A DNA stretch of 64,000 nt from Myxococcus stipitatus DSM 14675. GTDB lineage: Bacteria > Myxococcota > Myxococcia > Myxococcales > Myxococcaceae. The notes under the pieces were generated by a model that was not told the DNA's origin, made no database searches, and worked only from the letters and a program-made list of their open reading frames with translations. Made by a program: the position numbers and the translations under genes. The stretch covers positions 9,799,501-9,863,500 of the forward strand of contig NC_020126.1 of the NCBI RefSeq assembly GCF_000331735.1. Direction: 5' to 3'. Positions 7,976 to 16,362 of the stretch are shown here, piece after piece (positions within the stretch are counted from its first letter, which is position 1; each line of letters opens with the position of its first letter).

Positions 7976-8193
7976 CTCTCAACTCCGGTAGGGACCGTGT
8001 CGGACCTGCGAGTGCGCAGCCAACGCAACACCTGGGGCCGCAGCCACAAACGAGGACGCCCCGTGCCCAGGTCCAGGACAGGCCGAGGCATGTCCGGATA
8101 GCGGCGCAGGTAGGTGCTGACACTGTTGGCGTGGCTCAACTGCAGCAGCCCCGCCACGCCCTGAGCGTCAATCAGGTCTTCGGTCTTCACCAT
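7972..8193 (-). CDS. Small helix-turn-helix protein (AlpA/MerR-like)
   Basis: A 73-residue protein. Residues 6-40 (DLIDAQGVAGLLQLSHANSVSTYLRRYPDMPRPV) read as a winged-helix of the AlpA/excisionase-like kind, which recognises DNA through a helix followed by a wing of the form xPxPVxxxG. The tail is Arg-rich. I chose ATG 8193 because upstream sequence in the frame is non-coding in character. Its stop overlaps the start of the methionine aminopeptidase gene. A 6-bp inverted repeat at 8211-8228 lies just upstream and could be its own operator. Target unknown. Confidence 0.68.
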   Translation of the reverse strand: MVKTEDLIDAQGVAGLLQLSHANSVSTYLRRYPDMPRPVLDLGTGRPRLWLRPQVLRWLRTRRSDTVPTGVER

Positions 8194-8210
8194 GGGACAC
8201 ATGAGGGGCC

Positions 8211-8228
8211 TGTCTATACCCGTAGACA
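8211..8228. promoter_or_regulatory. Short inverted repeat upstream of the HTH-map genes
   Basis: TGTCTA (8211-8216) and TAGACA (8223-8228) are perfect reverse complements with a 6-base spacer, 18 bases upstream of the HTH start codon. The position fits an autoregulatory operator of the small HTH protein, but so short a repeat can arise by chance. Confidence 0.3.
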
Positions 8229-8376
8229 CGCCACGGCGCACGGGTTCTTTCCGCCTCCCTGGGCAGGGGGCAGGCGGACGACCGGTGGTGGACACCTCCC
8301 GGGGGCGCCCTGGCGTGCTGGAGAGGGGACGCCGTCCCACGGCGTCCCCTCCATCCAACCGTGACTTCCGCGGGGC

Positions 8377-8688
8377 TCAGCCCGGCGGAGCGATGCAGGC
8401 GTACTGGTAGACGACCTTGTCCTCGGAGACCTTCGAGCAGGTCTGCACGTAGCAGCCCGGGTGGTTCTTCGCGCAGTGCTCGTTCACCGCGGCCCAGTCG
8501 TTGTCGTTGCAGCCGGCGGCATCCAGCGACGCCCGATGGAGCGGCGCCTGCTCGAAGGAGCTCTCCTCCTCGCAGGTGACGGTGTCCACCTGCTCATCCT
8601 GCCGGAGGTCCGCCGCCGCCACGGGGCTCACCTGCATCAGCGCGAACGTGAACATCACCGCGGACACCCATCCAGAGATTCTTCGCAT
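8377..8688 (-). CDS. Small exported Cys-containing protein
   Basis: A 103-residue protein with a signal peptide (MRRISGWVSAVMFTFALMQVSPVAAA) and a mature part with five cysteines (TCEEE, GCNDND, HCAKNH, CYVQTC) plus one near the end, suggesting disulfides. GGGGGAG lies at ribosome-binding distance from ATG 8688. It stands alone, with a 183-bp gap to the HTH gene. No known family recognised. Confidence 0.65.
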   Translation of the reverse strand: MRRISGWVSAVMFTFALMQVSPVAAADLRQDEQVDTVTCEEESSFEQAPLHRASLDAAGCNDNDWAAVNEHCAKNHPGCYVQTCSKVSEDKVVYQYACIAPPG

Positions 8689-8812
8689 GTGCTCCCCCAG
8701 TTCCAGGTTGTGACATGCTCCATACTAAGGGTCGGTCTGACACGAACCCCGCCGTTGCGAAGCTGGATGGATGATTCATGTTTCAGTTTGCACGACAAGC
8801 ATCGGGCCCTGC

Positions 8813-9346
8813 TCACAGGTCAACGGAGAGGTACCAGAACAAGGCCGTCTCTGGCCGGGTCTGCGTCGGGAGGGCCGTGTAGAGGTAGCGGTCGAAGCCC
8901 CCCAGTTGGAACCCATACCTCTCATAGAAGCGGCATGCTGGAACGTTGTTGGACTGCGTCTCGAGGCGGACCATTCGCAGGCCTTGTTCTTTCGCCCAGC
9001 GGACGGCTTCGTCCATCAGCGTCCGTGCGAGCCCCCTCCGACGGTGAGCGCGGTCGATGGCGACGTCCTCAATCTGCGCGCAGTGATTCCAGGCACGCGA
9101 CGCCACGATGTAGCCGGCCACTCGAGAGTCTTCGCCTCGGACCACGGCAACCATGGACGTGTCTGGGTTCGCGGCATCGATGCGCTCGTCGTCCCATGAA
9201 TAGTGTTTGGTGTATCGGGTGACAGGGACGACCCGCGTCAACGCGGGTCCGTCGAACGGGGCCACGGCCTCTTCGTCCACATCGAACGAGAAGTCCGTGC
9301 CCCGCAACTCCGTCTCGGTGAGCGTCTCCACGCGTTCAATCCGCAT
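8813..9346 (-). CDS. GNAT N-acetyltransferase, streptothricin-acetyltransferase-like
   Basis: A GNAT-fold acyltransferase of about 177 residues. The acetyl-CoA loop is RAHRRRGLARTLMDEA (the R/Q-x-x-G-x-G/A motif), preceded by AQIEDVAIDR and followed by LRMVRLETQSNNVPACRFYERYGFQ and a terminal TALFWY. That order resembles SatA/Nat-type streptothricin acetyltransferases, which acetylate a beta-lysine amine of the antibiotic; antibiotic resistance here is only a possibility. The start is uncertain: ATG 9346 has no good ribosome site, and GTG 9385 lies 4 bases past the stop of the upstream gene, which would imply co-translation. It shares its direction and probably its transcript with the preceding unknown gene. 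Confidence 0.82.
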   Translation of the reverse strand: MRIERVETLTETELRGTDFSFDVDEEAVAPFDGPALTRVVPVTRYTKHYSWDDERIDAANPDTSMVAVVRGEDSRVAGYIVASRAWNHCAQIEDVAIDRAHRRRGLARTLMDEAVRWAKEQGLRMVRLETQSNNVPACRFYERYGFQLGGFDRYLYTALPTQTRPETALFWYLSVDL

Positions 9347-9389
9347 GGGCCAGACGTAGCAGTCAGGCACGTCACCACCAAGCACGCGC

Positions 9390-10016
9390 TCACGCCATCA
9401 CCTCTCGCCCGCGAGAGAAAACGAGGCCCTCCTTCCTGACCGCGCCAATGCACAGGAAGTCACCGGAATCGAAGCCCACGAGGAGGACTCGCTGAGCAGC
9501 CTCTCCGAGGAGCCGCGGCCCCATGCGCTGAGCGACATGCCGGACGGCGAGCGTCGCGTACGCCAAGGCCAACGCGTACTCCGCATCGTTCCCGAGGCCA
9601 TCCTCCTTCCCATAGGCCATCTGGTAGATGGAATCGAGGACGGAGGATGCCGCGTCGGGTGTGTCACTGCCCCATCGCTCGCGGAACAGCCAATCGAGAG
9701 CGGTCCCGTCATAGGCGGCCCCGATGAGATGGAGGTCCGCGGTCACGCGGTCCTTCACCATCGGATTGAAGAGCCCGAACCAGAACCCCGTGACAGACGC
9801 GGGCGGCGGCGACGTCCGCAGGATGGCTTCGAGCCACTCCTGGAGATGCCGGATATCTCCCTCCACATCCAATGCCCCCAAGACAGCCCAATCAGGATGG
9901 GGCCGCGCGGGCGTGCAGAACTGGATGATGCGCTGAAACGCTTCCGAGACCGGGAGGTCCGACTTCACGACACGCTCGAGCTCACGAAAGAACCCAGCGG
10001 CATTGTAGGAGGTCAT
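9390..10016 (-). CDS. Hypothetical cytoplasmic protein, 208 aa
   Basis: No family was recognised. The 208-residue protein has no signal peptide or membrane segment, is mostly helical by eye, and has several Trp/Phe-rich stretches (PDWAVLGALDVEGDIRHL, GFWFGLFNPMVKDR) with a long helical C-terminal half. Its codon use looks like that of its neighbours. The GNAT gene follows within 4-44 bases depending on its start, so the two are probably co-transcribed. Confidence 0.6.
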   Translation of the reverse strand: MTSYNAAGFFRELERVVKSDLPVSEAFQRIIQFCTPARPHPDWAVLGALDVEGDIRHLQEWLEAILRTSPPPASVTGFWFGLFNPMVKDRVTADLHLIGAAYDGTALDWLFRERWGSDTPDAASSVLDSIYQMAYGKEDGLGNDAEYALALAYATLAVRHVAQRMGPRLLGEAAQRVLLVGFDSGDFLCIGAVRKEGLVFSRGREVMA

Positions 10017-10113
10017 GGGAGCGATTCTTTGAGCGCACTCCCCATGAGTCCAGAGGCGTTCCTCCAGAGCACCTCAGACATCCCCTCACCCGCCCGGCAC
10101 CGCACGCGTCACG

Positions 10114-10368
10114 TCACCCACCCAGCGCCAGACACGTCACGCAGTAGCGTGCCTCCGGGACGGCGCGCAGGCGGTTGCGCCCCATGGCCCCGCCACATCG
10201 CTCACAGCGGCCGAACAGCCCCAGCGCGATTCGCGTGAGCGCCGCGTCTATCTCCACCAGCTCCCGCGCTTCCCCCTCGGCCTCCGGCGAGGGCCGCGTC
10301 CGCGCCCTCCTCAGGCGCTCGCCGCGCTGCACCAGGGCGTCCCGCGCCTCACGAGCCAGACTGTCCAT
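10114..10368 (-). CDS. DksA/TraR-type C4 zinc-finger protein
   Basis: An 84-residue protein with an N-terminal helical hairpin (charged, residues 1-50) and a C4 zinc finger near the C-terminus: CERC followed 17-18 residues later by CVTC, with intervening GRNRLRAVPEARY. This is the short TraR/DksA arrangement; such proteins bind RNA polymerase through the secondary channel and modulate promoters. AGGAGG five bases upstream fixes ATG 10368. The coiled-coil tip Asp-x-x-Asp-Ala signature of DksA is not clear, so its activity on polymerase is uncertain. Confidence 0.75.
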   Translation of the reverse strand: MDSLAREARDALVQRGERLRRARTRPSPEAEGEARELVEIDAALTRIALGLFGRCERCGGAMGRNRLRAVPEARYCVTCLALGG

Positions 10369-10559
10369 CGTCGCCTCCTGCGACTCCCTCTTTGGAAGAG
10401 TGAGAGCCCGGAAGTTCAGGAACCGTGCCGCACTCCTCCGCGGCCCGACACCCTGAATCCACCGCAAGGCTTGCGCGGGCGCCCTGCCCCTCCGCAGCTC
10501 TTGCGGCGGACCCCGTGGAAACAGCAGGGCCCACGGAACCACCGTGAGCCCTGACCGTC

Positions 10560-10805
10560 TCACCGCGTCGGGGGCTCGTATGCCCGCCCGCCGAAGAAGG
10601 GCTGGGCCATGATGGCCCTCGCGAGCTTGTCGCTGAAGACATGCCCGTCCCGGGCAAAGTCCTCCGCCTCCCGCTCCGTGAGCCGCACCCGCACCGCGTC
10701 CATCGCGATGCCGCCCACGACGACCTCGATGACCAGCCCGCCGTCCGCCTCGCGCAACACGCGGTAGAGCAGCGGGCTCTGGTAGACGACCTCCTCACCG
10801 CTCAT
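10560..10805 (-). CDS. Hypothetical protein, 81 aa
   Basis: A short soluble protein (MSGEEVVYQSPLLYRVL...) with no export signal. It starts with a beta-rich segment (LVIEVVVGGIAMDAVRVRL) and ends with a helix (AEDFARDGHVFSDKLARAIM). No family recognised. It lies downstream of the lipoprotein gene at 10839-11456 on the same strand with a 33-bp gap and could share its transcript. Confidence 0.55.
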   Translation of the reverse strand: MSGEEVVYQSPLLYRVLREADGGLVIEVVVGGIAMDAVRVRLTEREAEDFARDGHVFSDKLARAIMAQPFFGGRAYEPPTR

Positions 10806-10838
10806 GAAGCCTCCCGCGCGGAGCCAAGGACAGACACG

Positions 10839-11456
10839 TCACGGAATCTCGGCCACCGTCGCCTGGGCCACCGGCGCGTTGATGACCATGATTTCCGGCA
10901 CGCCACCCGACGTGTAGCCGCCGAACTTGAAGCAGTCCGTGTCCTGCTCGCTCTGGCACTTCCACACGCCCGGGTCGGCATCCACCGGCAGGCGCGCGCA
11001 CGAACCCGAGGCCTTCAGGTCCAGCGTCATCATCCGCAGCGGCCCCTCGAAGTTCTTCGCCGGCAGCCCCAGCGCCTGCCCCAGCACCGCCGGGTCATGC
11101 GTCGCGCCCGTCATCGACTTCTTCACCGCCTCGTGGATGACCGCCGACGGCGCCGCGAACAGGAAACAGCCGTTGTCGTCACAGCGCCCAAAGTTCTTCG
11201 CGCCCGACTGCACCACGAACGTCTGGTACGGACCTTCCTTCATCAGCCACGACACCGAGCCGTCCGGGAAGTTCTTCGCCAGGTGCTGCTCGATGCTCCA
11301 AGGCGCGGCCCGCTGGTCCGCCTCCTTCGAAATCTCCTGCTGCTTCGCATCACACGCCTGCGCCACCGGCTCCGGCGTGACAGGGGCCTGCGCATGCTTG
11401 CACCCCACCACGAACAACGCGCTGACCAGCAGGGCTCGGACCATCCAGGACATCAT
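10839..11456 (-). CDS. Lipoprotein of unknown function
   Basis: A 205-residue lipoprotein: MMSWMVRALLVSALFVVGCKHA gives a signal ending in VVGC, so the mature protein begins at that Cys and is anchored to the membrane. The mature domain has six cysteines in the middle and end (CDAKQQ, CDDNGC, SCARL, KCQSEQDTDC). ATG 11453 is equally possible. It is divergent from the 5'-nucleotidase gene across a 173-bp gap. Family not recognised. Confidence 0.65.
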   Translation of the reverse strand: MMSWMVRALLVSALFVVGCKHAQAPVTPEPVAQACDAKQQEISKEADQRAAPWSIEQHLAKNFPDGSVSWLMKEGPYQTFVVQSGAKNFGRCDDNGCFLFAAPSAVIHEAVKKSMTGATHDPAVLGQALGLPAKNFEGPLRMMTLDLKASGSCARLPVDADPGVWKCQSEQDTDCFKFGGYTSGGVPEIMVINAPVAQATVAEIP

Positions 11457-11629
11457 CGACCTCGGTTCAAGGGTTGAAGGGGCGCGCACACTAGTCCAGG
11501 AGAGCACGATTTCGACCCCTCAAAGTCAATGCGAGACAGGCGCCCCTGTCCGCCCGGGTGCGGGACAGTCGACGCGCCCTCAGAGAGGCATCGACTTTTG
11601 CCTCGGGACGGGGCAAGCCAGGACTTCCT

Positions 11630-13129
11630 ATGCGCTCGCAACTTTCTGGTCCCCCGCCCGAGCGGGGCCTGTTCTGCAACCGCACCCTCAACCTGCGCGC
11701 CATCAAGGCCGTGGGCTACGACATGGACTACACGCTCATCCACTACCGGGTGGAAGCGTGGGAGCGCCGCGCCTACGAGCACATCCGGGACCGGCTCGTC
11801 GCCCAGGGCTGGCCCGTGGGCGACCTCCAGTTCGACCCGGCGCTGGCCATCCGCGGCCTCATCATCGACACCGAGAAGGGCAACCTGCTCAAGGCCAACC
11901 GCTTCGGCTTCGTGAAGAAGGCCCTCCATGGCACCCGCGCCATGGACTTCGTCACCCAGCGCGACGAGTACTCCCACGTCGTCATCGACCTGCACGAGCG
12001 CCGGTGGGTGTTCCTCAACACGCTGTTCTCGCTGTCCGAGGCCTGCCTCTACGCGCAGCTCGTGGACCGGCTGGACACGGGCGTGCTGCCGGGCCCCATG
12101 GGCTACGCGGACCTCTACGAGCACGTGCGCAAGAACCTGGACGCCACGCACATGCAGGGCCAGCTCAAGGCGGAGATCATCGCCGACCCGGAGCGCTACG
12201 TGCTGGATGACCCGGAGACGCCGCTGGCGCTGCTGGACCAGCGCAACGCGGGCAAGAAGCTCCTGCTCATCACCAACAGCGAGTGGGCCTACACCGAGCC
12301 CATGATGCACTTCGCCTTCGACAAGCACCTGCCCCAGGGCATGACGTGGCGGCAGCTGTTCGACGTGGTGATTGTCTCCGCGCGCAAGCCCGAGTTCTTC
12401 ACCACCCGCTCCGCGCTCTTCGAGGTGGTGGAGACCAACGGCGAGGCGCTGCTGCGTCCGCACTCCGGCCCCTTCAAGGCGGGCACGCCCTACTTCGGCG
12501 GCAGCGCGGTGGAGCTGGAGCGCCACCTGGGCATGAGCGGCGACGAGATTCTCTACGTCGGCGACCACATGTTCGGCGACGTGCACGTGTCCAAGAGCGA
12601 GCTGCGCTGGCGCACCGCGCTCATCCTCCGCGAGCTGGAGGACGAGGTGCGCGCCATCGCGTCCTTCCGCCCCACGGAGACCCGGCTCGCCGACCGCATG
12701 GTCCTCAAGGAGCGGATGGAGTGGGAGAGCTGCCAGCTCCGGCTGGAGCTCCAGCGGCGCCGCGCGGACTACGGGCCCCGCACGGACTCGCCTCCGGAAG
12801 CGGAGCTGGTGAGCCGGCTGGGCGAGCTGCGTGAGTCCCTGGAGGCGCTGGACGCGGAGCTGGCCCCCATGGCCCGCGCCGCCACCGAGCTGTCCAATCC
12901 CATCTGGGGCCTGCTCACCCGCGCCGGCAACGACAAGAGCCACCTGGCGCGCCAGGTGGAGCGCTACGCGGACATCTACACGTCCCGCGTGTCCAACTTC
13001 CTGTTCGCCACGCCCTTCGTCTACCTGAGGAGCCCCCGCGGCAGCCTCCCGCACGACCCCAGCCTGCCGGGCGGCACCCCCGTCTTCCCCGCCGCCGACG
13101 GTGGCGGCGGCATGGCGGACGCCGAGTAA
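11630..13129 (+). CDS. HAD-type cytosolic purine 5'-nucleotidase (IMP/GMP-type, cN-II-like)
   Basis: The 499-residue enzyme belongs to the HAD-IG superfamily of 5'-nucleotidases that hydrolyse IMP and GMP to nucleosides. HAD motif I is GYDMDYTL (nucleophile D31, acid D33), motif II is LLITNSEWAY, and the metal-binding motif is ILYVGDHMFGDV, all at expected spacing. The N-terminal GLFCNRTLNLRAIKAVGYDMDYT context and the long C-terminal helical region are typical of this subfamily. ATG 11630 has CCAGGAC at ribosome-site distance. A GC-rich hairpin just after the stop (13153-13179) may end the transcript. Role: purine salvage and nucleotide-pool control. Confidence 0.93.
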   Translation: MRSQLSGPPPERGLFCNRTLNLRAIKAVGYDMDYTLIHYRVEAWERRAYEHIRDRLVAQGWPVGDLQFDPALAIRGLIIDTEKGNLLKANRFGFVKKALHGTRAMDFVTQRDEYSHVVIDLHERRWVFLNTLFSLSEACLYAQLVDRLDTGVLPGPMGYADLYEHVRKNLDATHMQGQLKAEIIADPERYVLDDPETPLALLDQRNAGKKLLLITNSEWAYTEPMMHFAFDKHLPQGMTWRQLFDVVIVSARKPEFFTTRSALFEVVETNGEALLRPHSGPFKAGTPYFGGSAVELERHLGMSGDEILYVGDHMFGDVHVSKSELRWRTALILRELEDEVRAIASFRPTETRLADRMVLKERMEWESCQLRLELQRRRADYGPRTDSPPEAELVSRLGELRESLEALDAELAPMARAATELSNPIWGLLTRAGNDKSHLARQVERYADIYTSRVSNFLFATPFVYLRSPRGSLPHDPSLPGGTPVFPAADGGGGMADAE

Positions 13130-13152
13130 CCGGAGCCCCCCCCGCCTGCCCG

Positions 13153-13179
13153 CACACCTGGGGCAACCTCCCAGGTGCG
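13153..13179 (+). terminator. Hairpin downstream of the 5'-nucleotidase gene, possible terminator
   Basis: CACCTGGG (13155-13162) and CCCAGGTG (13170-13177) pair perfectly around a 7-base loop, and a GC/GC step extends the stem past one mismatch. Only a weak T-rich run (GGATTTACTGG) follows, so it may be an inefficient or Rho-assisted terminator. Confidence 0.5.
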
Positions 13180-13277
13180 CGGATTTACTGGCTTTATGTT
13201 CAGTATGGACTGATCGCGGGCGGAAGGGCCTTCCCCCTCGAACAGGCGTGTCAGACCCCTCCGCTAAGAGTTGTCGG

Positions 13278-13745
13278 GTGAGCCAATCAACCCTGAACAG
13301 CTCTTCATCGCGCGTGCTCGAGCAGCGAAACCTGCTCGGGGGGATGGACCTCATGCCTGTGCTCGGCCGGGGAGGGCGCAAGCGCGCTCGCAAGTTCCAT
13401 GTCGCGTCGGAGAAGCGGGTGGGTTTCGCCGCGGCCCTCGCGCTGGTGGTCCAGCACGGCCGCCAGCAGGCGAAGGAGACGGGCGTCACGTCGCTGAGCC
13501 GCTGCCCGCGCTGCAACCACGTGGGCCTGACGGAGGCGGACTTCGGCTATCGCATCATGAAGGGCGAACGTCGTCCCCAGTCCTGGTGCCGCGGCTGCCG
13601 GGGTCAGCACCTGGAGGCCAGTGAGCAGCCTTCCCAGACGACGACCACCACCAGCGCTTCGCACAGCGCGGACGGCTGGCTGTTCCCGCCCGAGACGACG
13701 ACCAGCACGCGGCCTCCGCGTCGTGGCAAGCGCTCGTCGACGTAG
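13278..13745 (+). CDS. Putative zinc-ribbon protein of unknown function
   Basis: About 155 residues. A CPRC motif followed 32 residues later by CRGC (with WCRGC) could form a zinc ribbon (residues about 75-115). The N-terminal half is basic (RGGRKRARKFHVASEKRVGF) and the C-terminus is a Thr/Ser/Pro-rich tail ending in basic residues. GTG 13278 is a tentative start; ATG 13344 is the alternative. The basic region plus zinc ribbon suggests nucleic-acid binding, an inference only. An AT-richer stretch at 13181-13215 upstream may hold its promoter. Confidence 0.6.
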   Translation: MSQSTLNSSSSRVLEQRNLLGGMDLMPVLGRGGRKRARKFHVASEKRVGFAAALALVVQHGRQQAKETGVTSLSRCPRCNHVGLTEADFGYRIMKGERRPQSWCRGCRGQHLEASEQPSQTTTTTSASHSADGWLFPPETTTSTRPPRRGKRSST

Positions 13746-13939
13746 CGCAAGACCTTGAAGCCTTCCGCCGAGGGCAGCGGGCCCCAGGCTCCGGGTCGGA
13801 CCCGTGGCCGGGCCCTCTCCCTCGGGGGAGCGTGAGGCGGCCGGGCGACCTTCGGGCACGGCGCGCGGCCCCCGCTCCCATCCCTGGAGGGGGTTGGAAA
13901 AGCCAGAGCCGTCCTTACCTCACCAGGGAAGGAGGCATC

Positions 13940-14239
13940 ATGGCGGTCCGGACGAGAATGGCGGGAGTGAAGAACAAGCGGCGGGTGGCCTCGGCGGATG
14001 AGGCCCAGGCCAATGTGCAGGCCAGTCACGGACGAAAGACACTGCCTCGGGACGAAGCAGCCGCGCTGCGCCGCAGGCAGGCCCTGTCGCGCGTGACGCT
14101 CGGCCCCGCGGCGCAGGAGCATGAGCCCAAGAGCGGCCGGCGGCGCACCTCGTTGAACGGGCGCAAGAAGGCCCCCAGCGCCATGGCCATCAAGCACCGA
14201 GGAGGCCCGCGCAATCGCTCACGCCTCCACGGGGGCTGA
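13940..14239 (+). CDS. Small very basic protein
   Basis: A 99-residue protein in which roughly a quarter of the residues are Arg or Lys, with almost no hydrophobic core; a GGAAGGAGG ribosome site precedes ATG 13940. It is probably disordered and nucleic-acid associated, similar in character to the basic protein at 61707-62255, but no family was recognised. It is convergent with the DUF1361 gene. Confidence 0.6.
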   Translation: MAVRTRMAGVKNKRRVASADEAQANVQASHGRKTLPRDEAAALRRRQALSRVTLGPAAQEHEPKSGRRRTSLNGRKKAPSAMAIKHRGGPRNRSRLHGG

Positions 14240-14263
14240 CGCCGGGTCCGCCCGCGTCCGTCG

Positions 14264-14971
14264 TCAGCTCGCGGTGCGCGGGCGGCGGATGCGGGCGACG
14301 AGCGCCTCGTAGGCCACGTACGACAGCGGCACCATCAGGCCGAAGAAGATGGTGAGGCTGGTGAGATACGGGAAGGCCAGGGGCTCACGCAGGTGGGCCC
14401 CGATGGAGGTGAAGAGGTTCGAAGGGTGGGTGAGCACGTTCCAGCTGTTCCAGCGCTCCACCCGGCCCAGGTAGATGCCATAGCCACACAGCACGGAGGT
14501 GACGCCGACGAAGGCCCACGCGGTGCGGCGGCCCCAGCGCTCCTCCAGCCATTGCTTCCACACCTCCAGGGACAAGAGGCCCAAGAGCCAGCCGGTGGCG
14601 ACGAAGAGCGTCATGAGCGCCACGTCGAACCAGATGGGCACCACGGGCCGCTGGTGCACGTGGATGAAGTCCGTGAGCAGATAGGGTGCGTTGGGGAACA
14701 GCGCCAGCCAGGCCAGGGCCAGGGGCGCGAGCACGCGGAGGCCGTGGCCCCTGAGCATGAGGACCCGCGCCGCGAGGGCGATGACGTAGGGAGCCCAGGC
14801 CAGGACCAGGTTCCACACGAGGAACGCGTAGCTGGCGCTCTGACTCCAGTCGAGGCGGTAGGACACCATGCCCACCCCGACGGCACTGCTGAGTGCCGCG
14901 GGCCACAGGCCGTGACGGCGCAACACGGACAAGAAGGACTCAGGAGTGGGCATGGCGAGCGGTGCGGTCAT
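14264..14971 (-). CDS. DUF1361 integral membrane protein
   Basis: About 235 residues with six to seven hydrophobic helices. Recognisable family landmarks are NLVLAWAPYVIAL, LFPNAPYLLTDFIHV and VPIWFDVALMTLFVATGWLLG, the order seen in DUF1361 proteins, which are inner-membrane proteins of unknown role. ATG 14971 is preferred; 14953 is also possible and 15001 would add a basic leader. No obvious operon partner; the next gene upstream on this strand begins after the GyrB-like pair. Confidence 0.8.
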   Translation of the reverse strand: MTAPLAMPTPESFLSVLRRHGLWPAALSSAVGVGMVSYRLDWSQSASYAFLVWNLVLAWAPYVIALAARVLMLRGHGLRVLAPLALAWLALFPNAPYLLTDFIHVHQRPVVPIWFDVALMTLFVATGWLLGLLSLEVWKQWLEERWGRRTAWAFVGVTSVLCGYGIYLGRVERWNSWNVLTHPSNLFTSIGAHLREPLAFPYLTSLTIFFGLMVPLSYVAYEALVARIRRPRTAS

Positions 14972-15130
14972 GAGGCCGCGTGCCCGTGGCCTCGCGACCA
15001 CGGCGGAAGGAGTTCTGGAAGTCGGATGGAGAGCAGAGCAAGGCGCGGGCCAGGGATGCGAGCCATGGTAGGCGGGGATGCATGTGCACTGGGGGGTACT
15101 CGCGGACTTGGCAGACGCGGCTCGAGGCCT

Positions 15131-16328
15131 GAGGGACTCAGGGCCGAGGAACGCCCACGAGGGTGAGCAGTCGGGCTTCCACGTCCGGGTGGCTCGCGAG
15201 GGCCTGCTTCATCCAGTTCCCGACGAGCTTCGAGACGTCGCCGCGGACCTCGGGGTTCGCCAGCTCCTCCTTGACCGGTCCATGCCAGAGCGTGGAGGGG
15301 ATGGTGAGGCTCATCACCGCCGTGAGCCGCTCGGACAGCGCCGCGTCCGGGAGTGAGCGGCTCTCGGCTGGGAACCCGAGGGTCTTCATCCTGGCGCGCA
15401 GGGCCGTGCGCAGTCCTCGGTAGAGCCCGTCATGGTGCGTGCCGCCTCGCGGGCAGGATTCGTGATTGGCCCAGGAGAAGATGCTCGCGCCGGCGGGGTC
15501 CTGCCCCCACTGGAGCGCGAGGCTGACCTGGGTCTCCCCGATGCTTCCCTGGAAGCACCACGGTGCGTGCAGGGGTCGGGAGGAGGCGGAGCGCTCCGCG
15601 CACAGGTCGGCGAGTCCGTGCTCGCGACGGAAGGAGACCTCTGTCCCCGAGACCTCGTCCCGCAGACGCCAGGTGCTCGCGGGGACCAGCGCGGAGAGCG
15701 ACGTGAGGCGCTCGGTCAGCCGGGCCACGGAGAAGCCCGAAGACGGCTCGAAGATGGAGGGGTCCGGGGTCAAGGTGAGGTGCAGCCCTTCACCCGAGGC
15801 GGGTGCGGCCTGTTCGGCTGCGGCGTCGTGGGAGGACTCCACGGGGAGCCCTTCGCGAAAGGTCCGCCGCCAGGTCTGCCCGCCATGCCAGGCAATGACC
15901 TCCAGGGGTGAGGAGAGCGCGTTGAGCACCCCCAGGTCCACGTAAGGGGTGTGGAGGATGACGCCGTGAGGCATCCCACGGGGCGGTCTCGCCATGATGT
16001 CGAAGTTCACGAACCCGAGCCATTGCTCCAGCTCCGTGAAGGGCGACACGCCCTCGGACAGGGGCCAGGGCAAGCCGTCGAAGCCGACGGAAAAGGCCCC
16101 ATCCGAGGCGAGCGTGACCGAGACCTCTTTCAGCCGGGAGCCCCTCGCGCCCATGACGCCCAACATCAGCAGGGTCTCGACGAGTCGGGATTTGCCAACG
16201 CCCCCCGTGTCGCCGACGTACATCCCGGGCCGAAGGCGGATGGCCCGGCACAACGCTTCCCCATCGAGGCGGCTCATGCCCGGACAATATCAGACAGGGC
16301 TTCGGAGCTCGGCGAAATGTGATGCCAG
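15131..16328. repeat. Tandem duplication, copy 1
   Basis: This 1,198-bp segment is a diverged copy of 16363-17557. The match runs from GAGGGACTCAGGGCCGAG past the end of one paralogue, through the whole gene, to an upstream block that reads GGACAATATCAGACAGGG...GCCAG in both copies. The upstream block still encodes LASHFAELRSPV and a stop, a remnant of the 3' end of the protease gene that is intact beside copy 2. The breakpoint therefore lay inside the protease gene. Confidence 0.9.
15138..16277 (-). CDS. GyrB N-terminal-like (GHKL) pseudo-ATPase, paralogue 1
   Basis: The 379-residue protein matches only the 43-kDa N-terminal half of type IIA topoisomerase B subunits. It opens with RLRPGMYVGDT (residues 14-24, as in GyrB), passes through VNALSS, and has a transducer-like region with SLALQW, IFSWAN and PRGGTHHDGLYRGLRTAL. 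The TOPRIM and C-terminal domains are absent. ATP-site residues are lost: the N-box Glu/Asn is replaced in RLVETLLMLGVMGA (31-44), the adenine-contacting Asp becomes Phe in VGFDGLP (64-70), and the GxHGxG lid is missing. It therefore probably does not hydrolyse ATP. It is followed upstream by a close paralogue. Function unknown. Confidence 0.72.
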   Translation of the reverse strand: MSRLDGEALCRAIRLRPGMYVGDTGGVGKSRLVETLLMLGVMGARGSRLKEVSVTLASDGAFSVGFDGLPWPLSEGVSPFTELEQWLGFVNFDIMARPPRGMPHGVILHTPYVDLGVLNALSSPLEVIAWHGGQTWRRTFREGLPVESSHDAAAEQAAPASGEGLHLTLTPDPSIFEPSSGFSVARLTERLTSLSALVPASTWRLRDEVSGTEVSFRREHGLADLCAERSASSRPLHAPWCFQGSIGETQVSLALQWGQDPAGASIFSWANHESCPRGGTHHDGLYRGLRTALRARMKTLGFPAESRSLPDAALSERLTAVMSLTIPSTLWHGPVKEELANPEVRGDVSKLVGNWMKQALASHPDVEARLLTLVGVPRP

Positions 16329-16362
16329 CGATTGAACCCAGCGGATGATGCTCACACCACTC

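Noticed and set aside
15213..16200. GVGKSRLVE in the GyrB-like protein as a Walker A P-loop
   Set aside because: The consensus needs Gly or Ala five residues before the GKS; here that position is Asp in both paralogues (DTGGVGKS, DTTVSGKS), so the resemblance is superficial.
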